From a virus, in the IMG/VR virus record IMGVR_UViG_3300025769_000008, positions 1 through 57,718 of that record: a stretch of DNA of 57,718 nt; one strand, 5' to 3'. Positions within the stretch are counted from its first letter, which is position 1; each line of letters begins with the position of its first letter. The position numbers and the translations under genes were made by a program. The notes under the pieces are model-generated. The model saw only the letters and a list, made by a program, of their open reading frames with translations, was not told the DNA's origin and did not search any database. Of this stretch, positions 7,818 to 14,793 are shown piece after piece.

Positions 7818-7887
7818 GTTGCTCATTTATCGCTCCAACTAATAATGATTTAATGATGTTACCATGAAGTCTTGATAATGTGCAAGT

Positions 7888-7893
7888 TATAAT
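7888..7893 (+). promoter_or_regulatory. Consensus -10 box TATAAT
   Basis: A perfect TATAAT sits 13 bases before the ATG at 7907; no strong -35 is seen (TGAAGT at 17-bp spacing is weak). If used, the transcript would begin about 6 bases from the start codon and be nearly leaderless. Confidence 0.4.
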
Positions 7894-7906
7894 TTATAGT
7901 GTCTGA

Positions 7907-8164
7907 ATGGAGAAGCAACTAGCGAAAATAGACTCTTTAATTGTCAAACAGGCAGTAAGAGATGTAGCTAGTAAAGACGTGAATACATCTACTGAAGCAC
8001 TCTCCTATTTTATCTCAAAAGATTTTTATGATCTGTGCCAAAGAAATAATATGGATGCAGATATGATTCTAATGAGCATAAAAGAATTGAATAAATACCC
8101 ATTGTTATCACGAAAAAAAATGTCAAATGACATAGCTAGAGTTATTGATAGGCAGTTCGTGTGA
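7907..8164 (+). CDS. Hypothetical protein (85 aa)
   Basis: Helical, with hydrophobic and charged repeats (IDSLIVKQAVRDVASKDV; SRKKMSNDIARVIDRQFV). No family recognised. It is the first gene of the rightward early cluster, with no obvious Shine-Dalgarno site, consistent with near-leaderless expression from the TATAAT at 7888. Confidence 0.6.
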   Translation: MEKQLAKIDSLIVKQAVRDVASKDVNTSTEALSYFISKDFYDLCQRNNMDADMILMSIKELNKYPLLSRKKMSNDIARVIDRQFV

Positions 8165-8172
8165 GGGGTATA

Positions 8173-8227
8173 TAGTAAGTATAGATATACTTACTAAGTT
8201 TTAATTAATAAGTAACTACTAAGTAGT
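8173..8227. promoter_or_regulatory. Palindromic operator-like cluster upstream of primase-helicase
   Basis: Two palindromes: TAGTAAGTATA-GA-TATACTTACTA (8173-8196, 11-base arms, perfect) and ACTACT-A-AGTAGT (8215-8227). The bases from AAGTTTTAATT onward to GTATATAC resemble the region just before terL (19430-19475). Likely binding sites of a dimeric regulator; the RHH-like protein at 10465-10758 is one candidate (inference). Confidence 0.55.
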
Positions 8228-8254
8228 AAGTATATACATCATGGAGCAAAAAAA

Positions 8255-10024
8255 ATGGAGAGTCAAGAAAAAAGAGAAAGAGAGGATATCAGAAATCACA
8301 TTCAGCATAATCCAAAAACGAATGATTATAGGCACGGACAATACAAAATAACTTGTCCTAGTTGTCAAAATCAAAGAACCAAAAACAGAGGTGACACACC
8401 TCTATCGGTGAACATAAATTCAGAGACAATAGTTTATCATTGTCATCATTGTGGCATACAGGGAGCAATGTCTAGAGATCAAGGAGCAAGAATGAAAGTA
8501 GTGAAAGCAGAACCAAAACCTAAAAAAATTAAATTACCTGAAACAAATACAGAGGGAAAGGCAGTCAAATGGTTGGCAGATAGAGGGATAAGTATTGAAA
8601 CGGCAGAAGCTTCTGGCTGTGTGCTGTCAGAAAAAAATAATTTACCAGTCATAGGTTTTACCTTCGCCTCGGAGGGGGAGACCATTGCGGTGAAGTGGAG
8701 GTCAGCAAATGGGAGTAAGGATTTTTGGTGGGATAACAACGCTACTAAATTGTGGGGCAGACAAGTACACAATGATAGTTTACCTACAATTGAATCAACA
8801 ATAGTAATCACAGAAGGGGAGATAGATACACTCGCTATCAAAGAAGCTTTTAAAGATCACAGTAACATAGACGTTTACTCAGTACCCAATGGTGCACCCA
8901 ACAAGATTACTGATACCAAGATAGACCCCTCAGAAGACGGAAGGTTTAAATATATATGGGAAGATAGACACTTGTTTGAAGGAGTTGATAGGATAATTCT
9001 CGCTACAGATTCAGATGATAATGGTCAGATACTTGCAGATGAGTTGTCTCGTAGACTCAACAAGGCTAGATGTTACATAGTAGATTACAAAGGTCATAAA
9101 GATGCCAATGAATTACTTATCAATACAGACTCGGATACTGTCAGGAAACAGATACTAAACGCAGAGCCTATCCCTTTACATGGTTTAAACAACATTGACT
9201 TCTATGCTGATGAGTTCCAAAACCTTTATGAACAAGGTAAGCCTAGAGGTGTAAGCACAGGCTTTGATTCGGTAGATAAACTATTCACATTACAGACAGG
9301 TTATCTCAACGTAGTAACAGGATACCCTGGTGACGGAAAGTCTGCATTTATAGATCAAGTCATAGTAAATGTAGCTAAAAACTATGGTTGGAAAACGTGC
9401 TTCTGTTCCTTTGAAAAACCGCCTACATTGCACTCAGTACAGATTGCTCAATGCCTTGTCGGTAAACCTTTCTTTGAAGGGCAGAATCAAAGGATGACAC
9501 AAGAAGAGAAAGACTTTGCTCAGAGTTGGATAAACGATCACATCTTATTCCAAGACTATCAAGACGGAGGATTGCCTACAATAGAATCAATACTAGAGAA
9601 AGGTGCTAGTGCGGTTATGCGATATGGCATAAGGATTCTAGTGATAGACCCTTATAACTTTATACATACAGACCACAAAGGATTAGAGACTGATGCGGTT
9701 AGCGATATGCTTACGAAGGTTCAATTGTTTGCGAAGCAACATGATGTAGCAGTTTTTTTTGTAGCACACCCAACAAAACCCGCAGAACGTGGTAAGAAGA
9801 CAATAGTAACAGGGGTTGATATAGCTAAGTCAATGGCATGGTTTAGTAAAGCAGATATGGGGTTGACTGTATTTAGAGGTGATAGTAGTGTTACAGTTAA
9901 TGTTTGGAAGGCAAGGTGGGGTTGGTCAGCACAATGCGGTTCAACAGACCTTACATTTAATCCTGTAAATGGGAGATATGCAGAAGCAGAAGAAATACAA
10001 GACGACTACGATTGGGATTTCTAA
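8255..10024 (+). CDS. T7-type primase-helicase (589 aa)
   Basis: Role: primer synthesis and 5'-3' unwinding at the replication fork. Seen in order: an N-terminal zinc ribbon (Cys34, Cys37, Cys63, Cys66), a Toprim primase core (TEGEID, Glu188; TDSDDNG, Asp252 region), then a RecA-like DnaB-type helicase with Walker A GYPGDGKS (356-363), Walker B ILVIDPYN (Asp465) and a VAHPTKP motif (~504-510) for nucleotide sensing. Length fits T7 gp4 (566 aa). GGAG at 8243-8246 is the ribosome site. No DNA polymerase gene accompanies it, so it presumably works with the host polymerase. Confidence 0.95.
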   Translation: MESQEKREREDIRNHIQHNPKTNDYRHGQYKITCPSCQNQRTKNRGDTPLSVNINSETIVYHCHHCGIQGAMSRDQGARMKVVKAEPKPKKIKLPETNTEGKAVKWLADRGISIETAEASGCVLSEKNNLPVIGFTFASEGETIAVKWRSANGSKDFWWDNNATKLWGRQVHNDSLPTIESTIVITEGEIDTLAIKEAFKDHSNIDVYSVPNGAPNKITDTKIDPSEDGRFKYIWEDRHLFEGVDRIILATDSDDNGQILADELSRRLNKARCYIVDYKGHKDANELLINTDSDTVRKQILNAEPIPLHGLNNIDFYADEFQNLYEQGKPRGVSTGFDSVDKLFTLQTGYLNVVTGYPGDGKSAFIDQVIVNVAKNYGWKTCFCSFEKPPTLHSVQIAQCLVGKPFFEGQNQRMTQEEKDFAQSWINDHILFQDYQDGGLPTIESILEKGASAVMRYGIRILVIDPYNFIHTDHKGLETDAVSDMLTKVQLFAKQHDVAVFFVAHPTKPAERGKKTIVTGVDIAKSMAWFSKADMGLTVFRGDSSVTVNVWKARWGWSAQCGSTDLTFNPVNGRYAEAEEIQDDYDWDF

Positions 10025-10523
10025 ACAAGAAATTCACGTCAATGATGTCGGCAGTCCACATCTGCACAAACATCACGAAGTTGTAATAAGGGTTTTTAAT
10101 AATACAAAAGTTGGTCGAGCCATAGTGTTAGACCAACACCTTATTGACGTTCTATTTAACGAAGACCACTTAGACTCAAGACAACATAGTGTCTGTGATA
10201 AGTATCTCGGAATGATATCCAAGTCAGGAACTTTTCCAGCCGCTCCCCAGCTTTCAGAAAGAATATTTACTGGTAATAAGAATTCTCAGCCTCTACCCAA
10301 GTCCTGTATTTTGATCGGTGTTCAGAGAAACATTAAAGAAATCTGTGGGAATGCCAAAGAAAGAGTGTTTTGGAAACTCATGGTAGATAATCCCAATAAG
10401 ATAAGTATCTTAGAGTTAGAAATCATAAAGGAGTGTGCTAACGCACTATTGAATTATTGGTATGTCAGTCAGGAAAATCCTGTTTCTTTGTTTCAGCAAG
10501 CCCTGTTAAACCCACACCAATAG
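9978..10523 (+). CDS. Hypothetical protein (181 aa)
   Basis: ATG at 9978 is preferred (GGGAGAT directly upstream) over ATG 9969; either overlaps the helicase 3' end by about 50 bases. The product is alpha/beta with a VIRVFNNTKVGRAIVLDQHLID stretch and a helical C-terminus. No family recognised. It contains an in-frame copy of the GAATATTTACTGGT motif, read as Arg-Ile-Phe-Thr-Gly. The 3' end converges with and overlaps the RHH-like gene by 59 bases. Confidence 0.65.
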   Translation: MQKQKKYKTTTIGISKQEIHVNDVGSPHLHKHHEVVIRVFNNTKVGRAIVLDQHLIDVLFNEDHLDSRQHSVCDKYLGMISKSGTFPAAPQLSERIFTGNKNSQPLPKSCILIGVQRNIKEICGNAKERVFWKLMVDNPNKISILELEIIKECANALLNYWYVSQENPVSLFQQALLNPHQ

Positions 10524-10758
10524 AAACTGTTTCGCTTGTAACTGAACCTGAATAGATATCTTTTCCTTCTTGTTCTGCTATATCCTCTACTGCTTCTTTT
10601 GATTCTTGTAAAAGCTTTTCAACTGCAACATTCTTTTCATCTGCCATACTGTGAATCATATGAATGATCTGTTTGTTGAGTGATCGGCTTTCTTTTTTAG
10701 CTAGTGCATGGGCAAGATCATAAGTTTCTTGCGAGCATCTAATGAATAGACTTTTCAT
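10465..10758 (-). CDS. Ribbon-helix-helix (Arc-like) DNA-binding protein (97 aa)
   Basis: Seen: an Arc/MetJ-type N-terminus, with a short beta strand SLFIRCSQETYDLAHALAKK followed by SRSLNKQIIHMIHSMADE, matching the RHH pattern (strand, turn, RSLN helix, second helix). The C-terminal half is acidic then Ser/Thr/Gly rich. RHH dimers bind short palindromes. Inferred: a phage transcription regulator; the TA-rich palindromes at 8173-8196 and 19358-19373 and the ATTTACYRGTAAAT sites are candidate targets. Overlaps the upstream gene by 20 bases. Confidence 0.65.
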   Translation of the reverse strand: MKSLFIRCSQETYDLAHALAKKESRSLNKQIIHMIHSMADEKNVAVEKLLQESKEAVEDIAEQEGKDIYSGSVTSETVSIGVGLTGLAETKKQDFPD

Positions 10759-11065
10759 CTTTACCTTCCTCTTCTTGTTCTCTGTAAACTATCTCAGGTG
10801 ACTCTTGCACTTCAGCTATAGCTACACTTTCTCTACCCACTTGATAAAATCTGTTTTCTTCTAGCTGATGTATGGCTGATTCTAATAGCCATTCGTTAGA
10901 CACAATCAAAGGGTCATCTAATAATGAAATAGCAAAACTCAACGCATCAATCTCACTATCAAAAACCCAAACTAAGTGTACCCATTTGGCACTACTCTTA
11001 GTTGAAAACACATTCCTAGGGTCAGGTATATCTAATTGATAAGTGTGTCTTACTACTGCAAACAT
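10739..11065 (-). CDS. Hypothetical protein (108 aa)
   Basis: Mixed alpha/beta N-terminal part (FAVVRHTYQLDIPDP; WVHLVWVFDSEIDALSFAIS) and a very acidic end. No family recognised. Co-transcribed with the RHH-like gene. Upstream lies the long non-coding block 11066-11764. Confidence 0.6.
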   Translation of the reverse strand: MFAVVRHTYQLDIPDPRNVFSTKSSAKWVHLVWVFDSEIDALSFAISLLDDPLIVSNEWLLESAIHQLEENRFYQVGRESVAIAEVQESPEIVYREQEEEGKDEKSIH

Positions 11066-11120
11066 CCATTCATTATAGGCAAAATGCTATCAAATTGAAA
11101 GCGACTGAACACATTGATTG

Positions 11121-11154
11121 GTAGTGTTACTACTTGCATTACTTGTAGTGTTAC
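11121..11154. repeat. Pair of direct repeats GTAGTGTTAC
   Basis: Exact 10-base direct repeats at 11121-11130 and 11145-11154 (24-base period), in a stretch rich in TACTAC/GTAGT. The rest of 11066-11330 has no convincing reading frame. They could be protein-binding iterons near the DnaA boxes; weak evidence alone. Confidence 0.35.
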
Positions 11155-11200
11155 CCATTGCTGTATTTCCTACACCAGTTGTATTCAGTAGCACTAGAGA

Positions 11201-11220
11201 GAATATTTACTGGTTATAGA
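11201..11220 (+). promoter_or_regulatory. Recurrent GAATATTTACTGGTTATA motif, copy 5
   Basis: Non-coding copy of the recurring element, here GAGAATATTTACTGGTTATAGA. No gene start follows closely on either strand. Confidence 0.4.
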
Positions 11221-11334
11221 TATTTATTCGGTTAATCACGCCTACTGCTGTATTATTACGCCATTCCTCATCTCTTTCCTACACTACCCCTTATTAGTGC
11301 CTGTAGTATTTGCAATGACTTTCACAAATTTAGA

Positions 11335-11375
11335 CCAAAAAAAAGAGAGATAAGTATTTGACTACCTATCTCTCT
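11335..11375 (-). terminator. Rho-independent terminator, minus strand
   Basis: Perfect 9-bp stem AGAGAGATA (11344-11352) / TATCTCTCT (11367-11375); on the minus strand it is followed by a run of T (A-run 11335-11343 on plus). It would stop leftward transcription before the 10465-11065 genes. The preceding bases AATTTAGACC are shared with the terminator at 12224-12257. Confidence 0.75.
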
Positions 11376-11459
11376 CTATACATCTACTAACTAGACATGG
11401 AGGTTTCATTCGTGAAAATGAATCACTAATATAAACGATCTGATTGCACAATGCAATAC

Positions 11460-11491
11460 TTATCCACAATTAATTCACAGATTTATCCACA
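11460..11491. other. Putative replication origin with two exact DnaA boxes
   Basis: Two copies of the consensus DnaA box TTATCCACA occur at 11460-11468 and 11483-11491, with a degenerate TTAATTCACA between them. They are flanked by a hairpin ATTGC/GCAAT (about 11442-11456) and a palindromic ATTTACTGGTAAAT (11494-11507), within a 700-bp non-coding block. Known: DnaA recognises this 9-mer to load the host helicase. Inferred: host DnaA may initiate replication here, which fits a phage with a primase-helicase but no visible polymerase. Confidence 0.6.
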
Positions 11492-11492
11492 G

Positions 11493-11519
11493 AAATTTAC
11501 TGGTAAATAGAATATTTTT
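11493..11519. promoter_or_regulatory. Recurrent ATTTACTGGTAAAT motif, copy 6
   Basis: The most symmetric plus-strand copy (ATTTACTGGTAAAT followed by AGAATATTTTT), placed two bases after the second DnaA box. Its position suggests a regulator or host factor acting at the origin. Confidence 0.45.
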
Positions 11520-11567
11520 CACATCCATACCAACATCTTGTGCCAAACCTGTACGTCAGACACTATA

Positions 11568-11737
11568 TCTAGAAAATGTAAAAGTAGTTTAGATGTCAAG
11601 TTCTGTTTTCTCCTTAAAGCTAGGCAGTATCGTCAAGCTTTGTGAGTTAATCGTCATTAACTTCGTTCTTCTGCTAACCAAAGTCTCCACTTTGAAAATG
11701 TCAGGCATCTAAACTCTTTTACCTTGATGATTCTAGA
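11568..11737. ncRNA. Predicted multi-branched structured RNA
   Basis: Nested pairing seen by eye: outer stem TCTAGAA (11568-11574)/TTCTAGA (11731-11737); perfect 10-bp closing stem AGTTTAGATG (11586-11595)/CATCTAAACT (11706-11715); inside it hairpins AAAGCT/AGCTTT (11616-11621, 11636-11641), AGTTAA/TTAACT with loop TCGTCA (11645-11662) and CAAAGT/ACTTTG with loop CTCC (11679-11694). This makes a closed four-way junction of about 130 nt. No reading frame fits. It does not have tRNA dimensions and I do not recognise the family. The strand is undetermined because all stems are Watson-Crick. Confidence 0.6.
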
Positions 11738-11764
11738 ATGTCTTAGCGACAAAGTATGTCGTAT

Positions 11765-11986
11765 CTAATCTTGCTTTTCATACATGGTTAAAAGTTCACC
11801 TCTTTTCAGTAGAAACTTCTGCCATTCAAATAGAAGGTAGTAAAAGTCCTCTTCGCTTTTCACCACAGGATAAGGCTCACCCCATTCCTCTACGCAATTT
11901 AGTTCTTTAAAGAATTCCAACATCAACCACATAGTAATTAACGTACCCATGTCTGCTTTATTTATATTTGCTTTTGTTATATCCAT
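11765..11986 (-). CDS. Hypothetical protein (73 aa)
   Basis: Helical, aromatic-rich small protein (MWLMLEFFKELNCVEEWGEP; YYLLFEWQKFLLKRGELL). No family recognised. It stands alone: 11987-12156 upstream is AT-rich and non-coding with a TTGACA hexamer on the minus strand (12035-12040) but no clear -10, and motif copy 7 farther up. Confidence 0.55.
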   Translation of the reverse strand: MDITKANINKADMGTLITMWLMLEFFKELNCVEEWGEPYPVVKSEEDFYYLLFEWQKFLLKRGELLTMYEKQD

Positions 11987-12156
11987 AATTATATTTAATT
12001 AAGATTGAAACTATTTCCAATCACTACTCTAATATGTCAACGAAAACCAAAAACAGCCGTTTTTTTATTGTCTTTTTTTCATTGACAAAATAACCAAAAA
12101 ACCACAGGTACGAAAAACACAGCAATAGGTCGTCTGTAACCCAATAAAAACCTATG

Positions 12157-12176
12157 ACTGGTAAATATTTTATTTG
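12157..12176 (-). promoter_or_regulatory. Recurrent ATATTTACCAGT motif, copy 7
   Basis: The minus strand reads AAATAAAATATTTACCAGT followed by CATAGG, similar to copies 2 and 3 (CAGTCACAG). It lies about 170 bases upstream of the gene at 11765-11986, between it and the terminator at 12224. Confidence 0.45.
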
Positions 12177-12223
12177 CGGCAGGACAAAAGACGGGATTTC
12201 GCTGTAAAATTTAGACCAAAAAA

Positions 12224-12257
12224 AAAGGCGGTAACTACCTAAGTAGCTACCGCCTTT
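12224..12257. terminator. Bidirectional terminator
   Basis: Perfect stem AAAGGCGGTA (12224-12233)/TACCGCCTTT (12248-12257) with further ACTAC/GTAG pairing inside. An A-run precedes it, so on the minus strand a long T-run follows. It ends the leftward MoxR/VWA operon (12271-18188). Confidence 0.85.
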
Positions 12258-12270
12258 AATTTATTTTCTC

Positions 12271-12393
12271 CTATTCTTGATTCATATGTCCTTCGTGACA
12301 AACCTCACAACCGCAAGTCTCACCATTAACATATTCAACACTAGGATTTCCACATACTTCACAAGGATGTATTGTAATTACAAATTTATTCAT
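12271..12393 (-). CDS. Tiny zinc-knuckle protein (40 aa)
   Basis: Begins MNKFVITIHPCEVCGNPSVE; Cys at CEVC, then CGCEVCHEGH, giving a four-cysteine zinc site typical of small phage zinc proteins. It starts at ATG 12393 in an ATGA overlap with the upstream gene. It is the last gene before the terminator at 12224-12257. Function unknown. Confidence 0.7.
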   Translation of the reverse strand: MNKFVITIHPCEVCGNPSVEYVNGETCGCEVCHEGHMNQE

Positions 12394-12896
12394 TGTGATA
12401 CCTCCTCATCTTCCCAAGGCAAACCCCTAGGGTATTTGCCAAAGGGAGGATTGAAACCAACAGGATAAACATACAGATGATATTGATCTGCGACATTCAC
12501 CAATTGACACTCAGGAGGGTATAACTCAACCGCCCACCTATCTTTTCCGTTTTCGCAAAGAGCATTTTTGATCTGTTGCAAGTCAGTCCAAGAACGAACA
12601 GGTTTTCTATCAAGTCTTTTGATAGATAGATATGCCATACCTAAACGACATAACTCATCATCATAAATTTCGTCAGTCTCCTTTCCAACGTAAACATAAA
12701 CTTGATAGGTATCATTCAAATAAACTTTGCATGAAGTTAGTCTGTTGTATTGCCTTTTAGCTTCCTCCCAAGAAAGGTTATAAGGATTCTTTTCCTGTAT
12801 GTCCTTTATCCTTTCTTTTATGGGCATATCTTCAGGGTACAAACTTCCTTCAACAAATTTATCCAAAGTTTTAGAACCTAGATTTCTATCAATCAT
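12390..12896 (-). CDS. Conserved phage protein, DUF7694-like (168 aa)
   Basis: Seen: SWTDLQQIKNALCENGKDRW followed by AVELYPPECQLVNVADQYHLYVYPVG, a pattern common in phage and prophage proteins (W.DLQ.IKN....E..AVELYP....LV...N.YHL.V). The N-terminal half is helical, with a second WEEAKRQYNRL segment. Function unknown. Coupled by a short overlap to the gene upstream. Confidence 0.7.
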   Translation of the reverse strand: MIDRNLGSKTLDKFVEGSLYPEDMPIKERIKDIQEKNPYNLSWEEAKRQYNRLTSCKVYLNDTYQVYVYVGKETDEIYDDELCRLGMAYLSIKRLDRKPVRSWTDLQQIKNALCENGKDRWAVELYPPECQLVNVADQYHLYVYPVGFNPPFGKYPRGLPWEDEEVSQ

Positions 12897-13243
12897 TTAG
12901 ACACCTCCAAGATTACTCTTTTCTCTTTACCTTTACCTTTCAAAGAAAAAGTAACAGTATCACCAACATCTGCTTGAGCCTTGATACCTTTAATAGATAT
13001 CCTCCTATCTGCTCTAGCATTTTTAGTCCTGTAACATTTGACGACTGTTTTAGTGCCATCCTCAAACTCAGCTTGAAAACTGTGCCAAGAACCACTCAAC
13101 ATATCATCAAAGAATACATCTTGAGTCTTAACAAACTCTCTAATGCTAGCATTAGCATCAATGATATGTTTGTTAAGCATTGTTTTAGTTAATTTAATAA
13201 CCGCATTGGTTTTTATAACCAACCATTCTTTTTCATTACTCAT
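12893..13243 (-). CDS. Hypothetical beta-rich protein (116 aa)
   Basis: The start at ATG 13243 is chosen because the upstream ATG (13255) is itself part of the GGAGG ribosome site. Beta-rich C-terminal half (GDTVTFSLKGKGKEKRVILEV) and a basic centre (KCYRTKNARADRRISIKG). No family recognised. Its mRNA leader carries hammerhead ribozyme A, so its transcript would be cut free of the VWA gene upstream. Confidence 0.65.
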   Translation of the reverse strand: MSNEKEWLVIKTNAVIKLTKTMLNKHIIDANASIREFVKTQDVFFDDMLSGSWHSFQAEFEDGTKTVVKCYRTKNARADRRISIKGIKAQADVGDTVTFSLKGKGKEKRVILEVSK

Positions 13244-13272
13244 AATTTCCTCCATTGTAAGTAATAGTTAGT

Positions 13273-13335
13273 AAAACTGATTTCAAGGATTTTTCCTCTC
13301 ATCAGGCAAAAACACACATTTTTGCTATCAGTTTT
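13273..13335 (-). ncRNA. Hammerhead ribozyme A (type III)
   Basis: Minus-strand order: stem III AAAACTGA; cleavage triplet AUA; stem I GCAAAAA-UGUGUG-UUUUUGC; core CUGAUGA; stem II GAGGA-AAAA-UCCUU; core GAAA; stem III UCAGUUUU. All conserved hammerhead core bases are present and all three stems pair. Predicted cut between 13326 and 13325, in the leader of 12893-13243 and 43 bases before its TAACTAAC-type leader and GGAGG. The downstream product would begin with a 5'-OH. Confidence 0.9.
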
Positions 13336-13376
13336 TAAAAATTGGCTTTCATAAGTCCAACCTAAGAGCGAAACTG

Positions 13377-13418
13377 AAGGTAAGTTAACCTAGGACACCT
13401 CCTAAATTAACCTACCTT
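13377..13418 (-). other. 19-bp hairpin directly upstream of ribozyme A
   Basis: Arms 13377-13395 and 13400-13418 pair along all 19 positions as minus-strand RNA, three of them G-U wobbles, around a GGUG loop. As plus-strand RNA those three become A-C mismatches, so the structure is specific to the leftward transcript. It lies 10 bases after the VWA gene stop. After ribozyme cleavage it would sit near the new 3' end and could block 3' exonucleases. Confidence 0.75.
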
Positions 13419-13428
13419 TAGAATCCAC

Positions 13429-14793
13429 TTATGCGTAGAAGTCAGCAGTATCAACGTAAACCACCTCACCAAAAGGAAGGTTTTCAGAGTAACGACTCTT
13501 ATCGGTTACGCACCACACTACAGGACACTCAGGCTCTTGCTCAGGCTCTACAGTTCCATATCCATCCGTAAAGTAAACAAAGGCTTGAACGTCTTCCACA
13601 TCATCAGACCATTCATTGAACAGATGAAAGGGAGGGTCAAAGGAAGTTCCACCCCCACCACGAACCTTGAGTTCTAGGTCTTCACCTTGATTAAGTTCGT
13701 AGATATCCCACCATTCACCTTGATCATTTTTCACTACTGTAGAAGCACAGTAGCAAACTCTAACCTTGTCCAATCCGCAGTCTTCAGCCATAGCTTGTAC
13801 TTCACTCGCAAACTGATCTAGTTCGTGTTGTGAAACACTTCCGCTAGTATCAACCGCAATAGCAAGTTCTCCTCCTTCAGGATTACGAACCTTGCTAGGT
13901 AAGTTGATACCTCTCCACGCATGACGTTTATTAAGTCTAGACCAAGAATAGTCATTGCAAGTCAACGACTGTAAGAAGTCATTCAACATATCTTTCCAAG
14001 ATATAGCTGATTCTTTCTCACTTTCAATGCCACCTTTCATATTAGAAGTACCGCTTCCAAATTGCTCTAGCTTGTCAGCTAGTGAAACTGCTCTTTGAAT
14101 CTCGCCTTTGAGTTCTTGCATTTCTGCTTCGTTCATTGGCTTGCCTTCTTCGTTAGTAGCATCCCAAACTTCTCCAATTGCGGAAGGAAGATTATCAAGA
14201 TCACTCGAAATTGATTTACCCCCCCTTGGGGAATCTTCATGATATTTTCCTTTACCAGTCAATGATTGATCTTCTCCTTGATCATCAGACTCAGAATCCC
14301 CCCCACCTTCGGAATCTTGCGACTCTTCAGGCTTGTGTTCTTCGTTGTCATTGTTGATCTGATCTACCGCATCTTGCAAGGCATCCTCATCTTTAATCAG
14401 ATGTTGATACACCTTCTCAGCAGTCCAACCTTTGTACTGATAATCAAGAAGACCGCCTGTTGGCAAAGTCATTCTTAGATCATAGTGAAGGTAGTTATTG
14501 ATTACATAATCGCAAGCAATATTCCAAACTTTAGGATGTCTCTTCCCTCTCCTTAAAGGATGTTCATAGACAACGTGTAAAGCTTCGTGGACAAGTACAC
14601 CTTGCAACTCTTCTTCGGTAACACCCTCAACAAAATCAGGAAAGAAATAAATCTTCTTTCCATCAGTTGCCATAGTGTCACACTTAGAAGAATCGACCTC
14701 CACTAATTCAAGGTGTAGGAGCATACTTGCCATACCTACATTGCCTTGCATTAGCTTTGATCTAGCCTTAATGATCTTATCTAAACTAGTCAT
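13429..14793 (-). CDS. VWA-domain protein with N-terminal HExxH (DUF2201-like, 454 aa)
   Basis: Seen: an N-terminal putative metallopeptidase-like region with VHEALHVV (His69, Glu70, His73) and HPKVWNIACDYVINN; an acidic, low-complexity linker (~150-200); and a C-terminal von Willebrand A domain with the MIDAS motif DTSGS (315-319), a GGGGTSF threonine motif and a YFTDG aspartate motif. Known: such proteins pair with MoxR AAA+ ATPases in chaperone or metal-insertion-like complexes. The partner ATPase is at 15925-16974. The start at ATG 14793 follows TTGGAGGTAAGAAAA. Confidence 0.85.
   Translation of the reverse strand: MTSLDKIIKARSKLMQGNVGMASMLLHLELVEVDSSKCDTMATDGKKIYFFPDFVEGVTEEELQGVLVHEALHVVYEHPLRRGKRHPKVWNIACDYVINNYLHYDLRMTLPTGGLLDYQYKGWTAEKVYQHLIKDEDALQDAVDQINNDNEEHKPEESQDSEGGGDSESDDQGEDQSLTGKGKYHEDSPRGGKSISSDLDNLPSAIGEVWDATNEEGKPMNEAEMQELKGEIQRAVSLADKLEQFGSGTSNMKGGIESEKESAISWKDMLNDFLQSLTCNDYSWSRLNKRHAWRGINLPSKVRNPEGGELAIAVDTSGSVSQHELDQFASEVQAMAEDCGLDKVRVCYCASTVVKNDQGEWWDIYELNQGEDLELKVRGGGGTSFDPPFHLFNEWSDDVEDVQAFVYFTDGYGTVEPEQEPECPVVWCVTDKSRYSENLPFGEVVYVDTADFYA

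Noticed and set aside
11385-11430. Short plus-strand frame after ATGGAGG at 11395
   Set aside because: Only 10 codons before a stop; may be a leader peptide or relic but cannot be supported as a gene.
12007-12040. Sigma-70 promoter with TTGACA on minus strand upstream of 11765-11986
   Set aside because: A perfect -35 hexamer is present but no acceptable -10 at 16-18 bp, so it was not listed as a promoter.
13599-13605. Other TCATCAG (CUGAUGA on minus) matches, such as here and near 14282
   Set aside because: Inside coding sequence, with no GAAA core and no pairing stems in the right order.
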